Source: Bacteroidales bacterium
Lineage (GTDB): Bacteria > Bacteroidota > Bacteroidia > Bacteroidales > UBA12077
Direction of reading: 5' to 3'
Length of the DNA stretch: 5,364 nt
Assembly: GCA_030600625.1 (NCBI GenBank)
Contig: JAUVLS010000124.1
Span: forward strand, 1-5,364
Shown: one piece after another, positions 1-5,364 of the stretch
Numbering within the stretch: position 1 is the stretch's first letter
Layout: every line of letters starts with the position of its first letter
Notes under the pieces: model-generated
Database searches by the model: none
Told to the model about the DNA's origin: nothing
Seen by the model: the letters and a program-made list of their open reading frames with translations, nothing else
Position numbers and translations under genes: made by a program

Positions 1-1428
1 AAAGAAATTATTTTAAAAAGAAACTTTTTACAACGTAAACAAAAAATTGCATCAATTAACGGAGAGAATTATCCAAATATTAAAAAAGATTATAATATTG
101 AATTAAATAAACTCATTTTTGGAATAAAAGCAGACAAACCAACATTCAGACAAATTGTATCTCGCTTTATTAGAAATGATGCTCTGAAAATGAATAATAT
201 CATTAAATATTTGCATACATCAACTAAAGATACTGTATATGAAACAATATTTTTATACATGTTTGGTGTTAAAGGTAAAAATGAACTTTTATCAGAAAAA
301 CAGATTATTGATGAACAATTAAAATCTGAAAAAAATTATTTAAATAGAATTTCAGGTAAACAACCTGCAACAACTATTGAACAAGTTTTAAAAACCTTAC
401 AAAACGATATTTCGGAATTAAATGACAACAAGAAGAAATTTAATGTGTCACCAAAATATCAGGAAGAGTTTGAAAAATTGAAATTCATAAAAGAAAAAAT
501 AAATTTAATTTCATCAAAATTATCTGAAAAGCAGATGCGATTGAATTTAATGCAAGAAAATATAAATGATTTGAAAGAAAACATTTCAACTGTTGATAAT
601 GAAGCATTGAAAACTATGTATTCTGAGACAAAATCATTTATTCCTGAATTGCAAAAGAAGTTTGAAGATGCTGTAAAGTTTCATAATTCACTGATTCGAA
701 ATAAACTTAAATTCGTTTCAAAAGATATACCTGCTATTCAAAATGAAGTTGTAAAATTAAAAGAGCAGTTAAATGCCGAATTACAAAACGAAGAAAAGAT
801 AGGTAGTAAATTATCAAATTCAGGTTCTTTGTCAGACTATGAATTATTAGTAGAAGAGCTAAATGCAAAATTTGAAAAGAAAGGTCAGTTTGAGGAAAAA
901 TTAGAACAAATAAAAAGCTTAGAAAAAAGTATCAAAGAAAAAGCAGAAAGATTATCAGAAATAAATGAAGAAATTGATAAATCAGAACCCGAATTAAAAG
1001 ATAACATTTCACTTTTCAATGAATATTTTAGTTACTATTCAAAGCAATTGTATAATGAAGAATTTGTATTATCTCATTATGTTGATAAAGATATTTACAA
1101 ACTAAGAATTGATAATTTAGATGCTAATACTGGTGATGGCAAAAAGAAAGTTCAAATTGCCGCTTTTGATTTAGCATACATTGCTTTTACAAAAGCAATA
1201 GGACTGAAATCATTAAATTTTGAAATGCACGATAGAATTGAGGGAATTCATTCACATCAGTTAAGTACTTTATTTGAACTTGTAAACTCAGACAAATTTA
1301 ATGGTCAATATATTGTATCTGTACTAAAAGATAAATTTGATAATGATAAGCTAAAAAAATATTTAGAAGAAAATAAAAGGTTAGAATTATCTCAAAATGA
1401 TAAGTTATTTAGAATTGAGAACGGATAA
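1..1428 (+). CDS. DUF2326-type coiled-coil ABC ATPase, 5'-truncated by the window edge
   Basis: The frame is open from base 1 without a stop, so the gene begins before the window; the Met at 190 is internal. Visible are 475 residues. Residues 45-60 carry KPTFRQIVSRFIRND, resembling the segment that follows the Walker A half-domain in DUF2326 proteins. Roughly residues 97-330 are a Lys/Glu/Leu-rich coiled coil. The C-terminal lobe (about 335-475) has an ABC-signature-like TGDGKKK (377-383), a helix AAFDLAYIAF, and a Walker B-like strand LNFEMHD with its Asp at 411, then an HQL turn. The Walker A (P-loop) is not in the window; perhaps 100-120 residues are missing. Members of this family are SMC/Rad50-like ATPases and were assigned by comparative genomics to three-component ABC conflict (ABC-3C) systems, which supports a defence role by inference only. 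Partner genes, if present, would lie upstream. Base composition is more AT-rich than the operon downstream (17 G+C in bases 841-900 against 25 in 4141-4200). A RecN/SbcC-like repair ATPase is the alternative, less likely from the C-terminal motifs. Confidence 0.72.
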   Translation, partial: KEIILKRNFLQRKQKIASINGENYPNIKKDYNIELNKLIFGIKADKPTFRQIVSRFIRNDALKMNNIIKYLHTSTKDTVYETIFLYMFGVKGKNELLSEKQIIDEQLKSEKNYLNRISGKQPATTIEQVLKTLQNDISELNDNKKKFNVSPKYQEEFEKLKFIKEKINLISSKLSEKQMRLNLMQENINDLKENISTVDNEALKTMYSETKSFIPELQKKFEDAVKFHNSLIRNKLKFVSKDIPAIQNEVVKLKEQLNAELQNEEKIGSKLSNSGSLSDYELLVEELNAKFEKKGQFEEKLEQIKSLEKSIKEKAERLSEINEEIDKSEPELKDNISLFNEYFSYYSKQLYNEEFVLSHYVDKDIYKLRIDNLDANTGDGKKKVQIAAFDLAYIAFTKAIGLKSLNFEMHDRIEGIHSHQLSTLFELVNSDKFNGQYIVSVLKDKFDNDKLKKYLEENKRLELSQNDKLFRIENG

Positions 1429-1453
1429 TCTACCCTAACCTGTTTGTTCCGCA

Positions 1454-1482
1454 GGTGAGTTTGTAATTTTCTACAAGTCACC
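1454..1482. other. Imperfect hairpin downstream of the DUF2326 gene
   Basis: GGTGA (1454-1458) pairs with TCACC (1478-1482), and TTGTA (1461-1465) with TACAA (1472-1476). The two stem parts are separated by GT on the left and G on the right, and the loop is six bases (1466-1471). It lies 26 bases after the stop codon and could be a 3'-end or RNA-stabilising hairpin of the upstream transcript. No T-run follows, so an intrinsic terminator is not supported. Confidence 0.4.
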
Positions 1483-1494
1483 ACACAGCCTTAA

Positions 1495-1515
1495 ATTATT
1501 TTAATAAAAAATAAT
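1495..1515. repeat. A/T-only 8-bp perfect hairpin
   Basis: ATTATTTT (1495-1502) is the exact reverse complement of AAAATAAT (1508-1515), with a five-base loop. The stem contains only A and T, so it is weak and could be chance in this composition. It is notable because it ends exactly where the 14-base inverted end of the larger unit begins (1516). Confidence 0.35.
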
Positions 1516-1693
1516 ATGACTATCGGATTGATTTCCTATTAATTTAAAAGAAGGTGCTAAGCGGCTATGTTTTATAGACTTTTCAGCAATTTTTATAAGG
1601 TATTCAATTTACAAATAAACCCGCTAAACACCTAGCTTTCAAGGGTAATAACAATTTATAAAATATTGATTAGGTATATAATCCGATAGTCAT
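1516..1693. repeat. 178-base unit bounded by perfect 14-base inverted repeats
   Basis: ATGACTATCGGATT (1516-1529) is the exact reverse complement of AATCCGATAGTCAT (1680-1693). Inward, after a symmetric five-base mismatch on each side, CCTA (1535-1538) matches TAGG (1671-1674), and a third pair (1552-1564 with 1621-1633) lies inside. A perfect 14-base match with G/C content at this distance is unlikely by chance in a 478-base gap. The unit codes for nothing visible. It could be a MITE-like non-autonomous element, a cassette-type recombination remnant, or a structured RNA. The flanks TAAAAAATAAT (1505-1515) and TAAAAATAAAT (1694-1704) resemble each other but are low-complexity, so they are not proof of a target duplication. 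Confidence 0.6.
1552..1633. repeat. Nested imperfect palindrome (13-base arms, 11 matching)
   Basis: AGGTGCTAAGCGG (1552-1564) pairs with CCGCTAAACACCT (1621-1633): AGGTG/CACCT and GCGG/CCGC are exact and two of the four central positions mismatch. The 56-base interior holds a small stem, CTAT (1565-1568) with ATAG (1574-1577). The arms are clearly more GC-rich than their surroundings. The nesting within the 1516-1693 ends suggests one folded unit rather than independent repeats. The shape, a long single-stranded foldback with unpaired bases in the arms, recalls integron attC sites, but the attC core consensus (RYYYAAC / GTTRRRY) is not met. Confidence 0.5.
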
Positions 1694-1729
1694 TAAAAAT
1701 AAATTAACTTCTCAGACTTTTTTAACCAC

Positions 1730-1767
1730 TTTATCCAAACAATAAATGAAATATTTTGTTTGGTAAA
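1730..1767. other. 12-bp hairpin with one bulged base
   Basis: TTTA (1730-1733), a bulged T (1734) and CCAAACAA (1735-1742) pair with TTGTTTGG (1756-1763) and TAAA (1764-1767) around a 13-base loop. It lies between the 178-base unit and the V-ATPase promoter. Neither side has a clean T-run on the appropriate strand (a T-run occurs just before it at 1718-1723), so a terminator call is weak. A protein-binding inverted repeat is equally possible. Confidence 0.4.
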
Positions 1768-1836
1768 TTATAATACATGTTTAGAGAGTTAAAATTCAAT
1801 GCGCGAAATTTAATTATCTAATAACCTAAATATTTA

Positions 1837-1865
1837 TTGATAAATTAATTAATTTATTAGTTTTG
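1837..1865 (+). promoter_or_regulatory. Bacteroidota-type promoter of the V-ATPase operon
   Basis: The -7 box TAGTTTTG (1858-1865) fits the Bacteroidota consensus TAnnTTTG exactly. A TTG (1837-1839) lies 18 nt upstream as the -33 element. This predicts a start of transcription near 1870-1874 and a short leader of about 35 nt before the subunit E start at 1907. The consensus is established for the primary sigma factor of Bacteroides and Flavobacterium; its use here is inferred from position. Confidence 0.62.
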
Positions 1866-1890
1866 TAGTTCAATTTTTTACACAAAAACA

Positions 1891-1902
1891 ATAAGATCTT
1901 AT
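1891..1902. promoter_or_regulatory. Perfect 12-base palindrome at the ribosome-binding position of subunit E
   Basis: ATAAGATCTTAT is its own reverse complement and ends four bases before the ATG at 1907, where a ribosome-binding site would sit. No AGGAGG-like sequence is present, which is usual in Bacteroidota. The palindrome could be an operator or a weak leader structure, or chance; nothing else in the window supports a regulator. Confidence 0.25.
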
Positions 1903-1906
1903 AGAT

Positions 1907-2524
1907 ATGGAAAACAAACTTCAGGAATTAACTCAGAAGCTTTATAACGAGGGGGTCGAAAAAGCTAACGAAGAAGCAGACAAAATACTTGCCGAAGCAA
2001 AATCTGAAGCTGATAAGTTAAAACAGATTGCTGAGAAAGATGCTCAAAAAATTATAGCTGATGCTGAGCAAAAATCTGTTGAGATCAAAAAAAACCTTGA
2101 TGCTGAATTGAATCTTGCAGCAAAGCAAACAATCAGAACAGTAAAGCAAAAAATTACTGATGTGATTGTCAGTAAAGTGATCGACGAGCCTGTTAAAAAA
2201 GCTTTTGACGACGAAAAATTTGTAAAAGAAATTATTGAAACAGTAGTTAAAAACTGGAACCCTCAGAAAAATGAAACAATAGATCTTTCTGTATTACTTC
2301 CTGCTGATCTTGAAAAAAAATTCGCAAAGTTTTTTACTGCTAAATCAGGAAAAGAATTAAATGCTAAGCTGGAATTAAGTTTTAGCGACACAATAAAAGG
2401 GGGTTTTAAAGTTGGCCCGGCTGACGGATCGTACAAAATCAGCTTTAGCGAAGAAGATTTCGAGAACTTCTTCAAATCATACCTTCGTCCAAAAACCATT
2501 GAATTATTATACCCGGGAGAATAG
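1907..2524 (+). CDS. atpE: V/A-type ATP synthase subunit E (peripheral stalk)
   Basis: This 205-residue protein is the E subunit of the V/A-type rotary ATPase. With its partner helix (G/H in other systems) it forms the peripheral stalk that fixes the A3B3 head against rotation on the cytoplasmic face of the membrane. Residues 1-80 are one long Ala/Lys/Glu-rich helix with heptad-like spacing (ADKILAEAKSEADKLKQIAE and on), and residues 85-205 are the globular head-binding domain ending in GGFKVGPADGSYKISF and FFKSYLRPKT (165-196), a hallmark stretch of Bacteroidota E subunits. The length is normal. The ATG at 1907 matches the usual METK/MENK-LQELT type of start, lies about 35 nt from the predicted transcription start, and is the first gene of the operon; the DUF2764 gene follows after 2 nt. 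The symbol atpE follows V-type naming and is not the F-type c subunit. No G/H partner gene is visible. Confidence 0.95.
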   Translation: MENKLQELTQKLYNEGVEKANEEADKILAEAKSEADKLKQIAEKDAQKIIADAEQKSVEIKKNLDAELNLAAKQTIRTVKQKITDVIVSKVIDEPVKKAFDDEKFVKEIIETVVKNWNPQKNETIDLSVLLPADLEKKFAKFFTAKSGKELNAKLELSFSDTIKGGFKVGPADGSYKISFSEEDFENFFKSYLRPKTIELLYPGE

Positions 2525-2526
2525 TT

Positions 2527-3378
2527 ATGTTTCGTAATTATTATCACTATTTTATAGCAGGATTACCAGATATCTTTTTAGATGATACTGATGTTCATTT
2601 TCAGATGCTTGATTTTAAGCATGAATTGAAAGAACATCTTCATCCGGAAGATTATAAATTGGCAGAACTGTTATTTTTACCTTATGATAATGAAAAACTT
2701 CTCCGTTTCCTGAAAGAAGACTACGAAAACCATAATAAATTGGGAAACTTTACGGTTCAGGATTTCGAACTTGAGTTTTCAGACGAAAGACAAGGGATTC
2801 TCCCACAATACATGTATGATTTTGTTGACTTGTATAAGGATGAAGAATTGTCTGAAAATGTAGATAAGAGTTGGGAAAATGTTCTCGCCGAAATGTATTA
2901 TGAATATGTTTTAAAAACAAAGAACAAGTTTTTAAAACAATGGTTCGGATTCAATCAAAACCTAAATAATATCTTAATAGGACATAATTGTCGGAAATTT
3001 AACCTTGAAGCCGAGAAACAGCTCAATGGCGATAATTTTGTAACAAAAGCAATACTAAAAAGTAATGCTAAAGATTTTGGTTTAGAAGTTGATCTTCCAT
3101 ACGTTTCAGAAATTATAGCACTTGCTGAGAATAATAATTTATTGGCTCGTGAAAAAGGATTAGACCAACTTAAATGGGATAAAATAGAAGAGATTACCCT
3201 GTTCGATTATTTTACAATTGAAGTTGTATTGGCTTATACAATTAAACTCGATATGGCATATCGATGGTTAGAGCTCGACGAAGAAACCGGTCGTGAAATG
3301 TTCGGCAAAATCATCGATGATTTAAAATCTGGTTTTGAATTTCCTAAAGAATTTGCAATAAATGGAAAAAATAAATAA
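2527..3378 (+). CDS. DUF2764 family protein of the V-ATPase operon, candidate subunit C (d) equivalent
   Basis: The 283-residue product opens with YYHYFIAGLPDIFLDD (5-20), the characteristic start of DUF2764 proteins, which occur inside the V-type ATPase operons of Bacteroidota and, with similar layout, of spirochaetes and chlamydiae. It looks soluble and mostly helical: there is no signal peptide or membrane segment, and it is rich in Leu, Glu, Lys and aromatics. The blocks WFGFNQNLNNIL (139-150) and the C-terminal region 205-265 (REKGLDQLKWDKIEE, then YTIKLDMAYRWLELDEETG) resemble in style the helical repeats of subunit C (NtpC, eukaryotic d). In Enterococcus-type operons E is followed by C, and here this gene takes that slot, so a role as rotor-to-ring socket is inferred, not shown. 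The start at 2527 lies 2 nt after the E stop; the 3' end overlaps the upstream-most possible start of A. The family assignment is firm, the function is not. Confidence 0.88.
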   Translation: MFRNYYHYFIAGLPDIFLDDTDVHFQMLDFKHELKEHLHPEDYKLAELLFLPYDNEKLLRFLKEDYENHNKLGNFTVQDFELEFSDERQGILPQYMYDFVDLYKDEELSENVDKSWENVLAEMYYEYVLKTKNKFLKQWFGFNQNLNNILIGHNCRKFNLEAEKQLNGDNFVTKAILKSNAKDFGLEVDLPYVSEIIALAENNNLLAREKGLDQLKWDKIEEITLFDYFTIEVVLAYTIKLDMAYRWLELDEETGREMFGKIIDDLKSGFEFPKEFAINGKNK

Positions 3379-3379
3379 A

Positions 3380-5134
3380 ATGACAAAAGGAAAAGTAGCA
3401 GGAATAATTGCAAACTTAGTGTTTGTTGAGGTTGACGGACCTGTTCAGCAAAATGAAATATGTTACATTGATTTAGAAGGAACTAAATTAATGGCTGAAG
3501 TTATCAAAATTGTTGGTACACAGGCTTATGTTCAGGTATTTGAAAGTACCCGTGGCCTTAAAATAAATAATACCGTAGATTTTACAGGGCATATGCTTGA
3601 AATAACTCTTGGCCCCGGTATCTTATCTAAAAACTACGATGGCTTGCAAAACGACCTGGATAAAATGGAAGGTGTTTTCTTAAAACGCGGAGAACACACA
3701 AATCCACTAGAAGATGATAAAAAATGGGAATTTAAACCAATTGCTAAACCTGGCGATGTTCTTGAAGCTGGTGGTTGGTTAGGCGAAGTGAAGGAAAACT
3801 GGATGCCTCACAAAATTATGGTTCCTTTCAAATTCGAAGGTAAATACACAGTAAAAAGTGTGACTGATGCCGGTGAATATACTATCCAGGATACTATTGC
3901 TGTTGTTACCGACGAAAACGGCAAGGATATCAATCTTACAATGATTCAAAAATGGCCTGCTAAATTGGCTGTTAAAGCATATAAAGAAAAACCACGTCCG
4001 TTTAAATTGTTGGAAACAGGAGTTCGTGTAATCGACACTTTGAATCCAATTGTTGAAGGTGGAACAGGTTTTATTCCTGGGCCTTTTGGAACAGGTAAAA
4101 CAGTATTACAACATGCTCTTTCAAAGCAGGCCGAAGCTGATATGATTATCGTTGCTGCTTGTGGCGAACGTGCTAATGAGGTAGTGGAAATTTTTGCTGA
4201 ATTTCCTGAGTTAGATGATCCGCGAACAGGCAGAAAATTGATGGAACGTACTACAATTATTGCAAACACATCGAATATGCCGGTTGCTGCTCGCGAAGCT
4301 TCTGTTTATACTGCAATGACATTGGCAGAGTATTATCGTGCAATGGGATTAAAAGTATTATTACTAGCTGATTCTACTTCGCGCTGGGCACAAGCTCTTC
4401 GCGAAATGTCGAACAGAATGGAAGAATTACCGGGGCAGGATGCGTTCCCAATGGACTTACCTGCAATTATTTCTAATTTCTATTCCCGTGCAGGATTTAC
4501 ATATCTGAACAATGGAGAAACAGGCTCAATTACTTTTATCGGAACGGTATCACCTGCCGGTGGTAACCTGAAAGAACCTGTAACTGAATCAACTAAAAAG
4601 GCTGCTCGTTGTTTCTATGCACTTTCACAGCAACGTGCCGATAGTAAGCGTTATCCGGCAATCGATCCATTAGAAAGTTATTCAAAATATGCTGAATATC
4701 CTGAAGTAAAAGAGTATTTAAAAGAACATATTGATCCGGAATGGCCTGAGAAAATTAGTTTAGCAAGAGATATTCTTATCAGAAGCAGAGAAGTTTCTGA
4801 GCAAATTAATATCCTGGGTGATGATGGTGTGCCGATTGAATATCATGACAGATTCTGGAAAGGTGAAGTAATAGACTTCGTGATTTTACAACAGGATGCA
4901 TTTGATAAAACAGACTGTTCAACACCCCTTAAGCGTCAGAAATATATGTTAAACTGGGTTCTTGATATTTATAATACTAAGTTCTCTTTCGAATCATTTG
5001 AAGATGTAGGTTCTTATTTTAAAAGAATCATAAATCAAATGAAACAGATGAATTACTCTGAATATGAATCAGATGAATTCAAAAAGAACGAGAAAGAACT
5101 TAATTCATTAATCGAAGAAAGAAAGATTGCATAA
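3380..5134 (+). CDS. atpA: V/A-type ATP synthase catalytic subunit A
   Basis: Three copies of this subunit alternate with B in the head and hydrolyse or make ATP, coupled to ion movement through the membrane ring (EC 7.1.2.2). From the Met at 3380 it has 584 residues, usual for the family. In order: N-terminal beta barrel (1-70), the A-specific inserted domain (about 105-190, including LGEVKENWMPHKIMVPF), the nucleotide-binding domain with Walker A GPFGTGKT (234-241, Lys240), the catalytic glutamate motif GERANEV (262-268, Glu263), Walker B LLLADSTSRW (Asp331), PAGGNLKEPV (392-401), and a helical C-terminal domain. Ala265 replaces the Gly of the common GERGNE, a lineage variant as far as I recall. 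An in-frame ATG at 3362 would add MEKINK and overlap the DUF2764 gene by 17 bases. The ATG at 3380 is preferred because MTKGKV aligns with family N-termini and begins 1 nt after the DUF2764 stop. The stop overlaps the B start by one base. Confidence 0.98.
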   Translation: MTKGKVAGIIANLVFVEVDGPVQQNEICYIDLEGTKLMAEVIKIVGTQAYVQVFESTRGLKINNTVDFTGHMLEITLGPGILSKNYDGLQNDLDKMEGVFLKRGEHTNPLEDDKKWEFKPIAKPGDVLEAGGWLGEVKENWMPHKIMVPFKFEGKYTVKSVTDAGEYTIQDTIAVVTDENGKDINLTMIQKWPAKLAVKAYKEKPRPFKLLETGVRVIDTLNPIVEGGTGFIPGPFGTGKTVLQHALSKQAEADMIIVAACGERANEVVEIFAEFPELDDPRTGRKLMERTTIIANTSNMPVAAREASVYTAMTLAEYYRAMGLKVLLLADSTSRWAQALREMSNRMEELPGQDAFPMDLPAIISNFYSRAGFTYLNNGETGSITFIGTVSPAGGNLKEPVTESTKKAARCFYALSQQRADSKRYPAIDPLESYSKYAEYPEVKEYLKEHIDPEWPEKISLARDILIRSREVSEQINILGDDGVPIEYHDRFWKGEVIDFVILQQDAFDKTDCSTPLKRQKYMLNWVLDIYNTKFSFESFEDVGSYFKRIINQMKQMNYSEYESDEFKKNEKELNSLIEERKIA

Positions 5135-5364
5135 TGGAAACAAAAGCATTTCAAAAAATTTATACAAAAATCACCCAGATTACTAAAGCTACTTGTTCTT
5201 TAAAAGCCACAGGTATTGGTTATGAAGAAATGGCTATTGTACACGGGCGATTAGCCCAGGTTGTGAAAATTATTGGCGATGATGTAACACTTCAGATTTT
5301 TTCCGGAACAGAAGGTGTCCCAACAAATGCTGAAGTTATATTTTTAGGCCGCCCGCCTGTATTA
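5134..5364 (+). CDS. atpB: V/A-type ATP synthase subunit B, 3'-truncated by the window edge
   Basis: The ATG at 5134-5136 shares its A with the TAA stop of subunit A (TAATG), a classic coupling arrangement. The 77 visible codons stay open to the end of the window. They encode the N-terminal beta-barrel domain of the non-catalytic, nucleotide-binding B subunit, which alternates with A in the head: METKAFQKIYTKITQITKAT at residues 1-20, a barrel strand VHGRLAQVVKIIGDDVTLQIF, then GTEGVPTNAEVIFLGRPP, which closely follows the B-family consensus. B subunits usually have about 430-460 residues, so most of the gene, including the nucleotide-binding domain and the arginine finger, lies beyond the window. 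Further operon genes (D, I and K in other Bacteroidota) are expected downstream but not seen. Confidence 0.95.
   Translation, partial: METKAFQKIYTKITQITKATCSLKATGIGYEEMAIVHGRLAQVVKIIGDDVTLQIFSGTEGVPTNAEVIFLGRPPVL

Larger units (their letters stand above)
1429..1906. other. 478-base intergenic region between the DUF2326 gene and the V-ATPase operon
   Basis: No ORF of useful length or recognisable protein is seen on either strand, and nothing here folds as a tRNA. The stretch is AT-rich and holds several inverted repeats (1454-1482, 1495-1515, 1516-1693 with a nested one at 1552-1633, 1730-1767), then the operon promoter (1837-1865) and a 12-base palindrome (1891-1902). There is no convincing GC-rich hairpin with a T-run after the stop at 1428, so transcription termination of the upstream gene is not resolved. 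Confidence 0.7.

Noticed and set aside
190..1428. Complete 412-residue protein starting at Met 190
   Set aside because: The same frame is open back to base 1 and encodes the family-like KPTFRQIVSRFIRND segment, so 190 is an internal methionine.
1454..1515. Intrinsic terminator of the DUF2326 gene
   Set aside because: The 1454-1482 hairpin lacks a following T-run, and the 1495-1515 stem is A/T only; neither meets the usual pattern.
1552..1633. Genuine integron attC site
   Set aside because: The arms do not meet the RYYYAAC/GTTRRRY core consensus and no integrase is in the window; kept only as a structural analogy.
1505..1704. Target-site duplication flanking the 178-base unit (TAAAAAATAAT / TAAAAATAAAT)
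   Set aside because: The match is imperfect and made only of A and T in AT-rich DNA, so it cannot be told from chance.
1429..1906. tRNA, CRISPR array or small protein gene in the gap
   Set aside because: No cloverleaf, no regularly spaced direct repeats, and only short stop-interrupted frames were found.
2263..2547. 94-codon minus-strand ORF opposite the end of subunit E
   Set aside because: It is fully antisense to a well-supported E gene, has no recognisable protein features, and its openness follows from the codon use of the opposite strand.
3946..4269. 107-codon minus-strand ORF opposite the nucleotide-binding domain of subunit A
   Set aside because: It is antisense to the most conserved part of atpA, including Walker A; no family resemblance or start context.

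Overview
The window reads as AT-rich chromosomal DNA from a member of the Bacteroidota. Three things point there. The V-type ATPase genes follow the Bacteroidota arrangement (subunit E, a DUF2764 protein, subunit A, subunit B). Subunit A carries lineage-style motif variants, such as GERANEV where most V/A-type A subunits have GERGNE. The operon is preceded by a Bacteroidota-type promoter (TTG, 18 nt, TAnnTTTG), and Shine-Dalgarno sequences are weak. The exact genus cannot be read from the sequence.

Layout. Positions 1-1428 hold the 3' part of a gene for a coiled-coil ABC-type ATPase of the DUF2326 kind; its start and Walker A lie before the window. Positions 1429-1906 are a 478-base gap without a convincing gene. 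The gap contains several inverted repeats, chiefly a 178-base unit (1516-1693) bounded by perfect 14-base inverted ends with a second imperfect palindrome nested inside, followed by a 12-bp bulged hairpin and the promoter of the next operon. From 1907 to the end runs a tightly packed V/A-type ATPase operon: subunit E (1907-2524), DUF2764 protein (2527-3378), catalytic subunit A (3380-5134, or from 3362) and the first 77 codons of subunit B (5134-5364). The junctions are 2 nt, about 1 nt, and a 1-nt overlap, so the genes are almost certainly co-transcribed and translationally coupled.

How the genes work together. Subunits A and B form the hexameric catalytic head, and E is the peripheral stalk that holds the head against rotation. 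The DUF2764 protein sits where other bacterial V-type operons carry subunit C (the socket joining the central rotor to the membrane ring), so it is the best candidate for that missing part. No canonical C, F or G/H gene lies between E and A. The DUF2326 ATPase is unrelated to this operon. Known relatives belong to three-component ABC conflict (ABC-3C) systems, so accessory or defence DNA probably ends at about 1430-1700, next to a core energy operon. The most unusual features are the nested inverted-repeat unit in the gap and the uncharacterised DUF2764 subunit.
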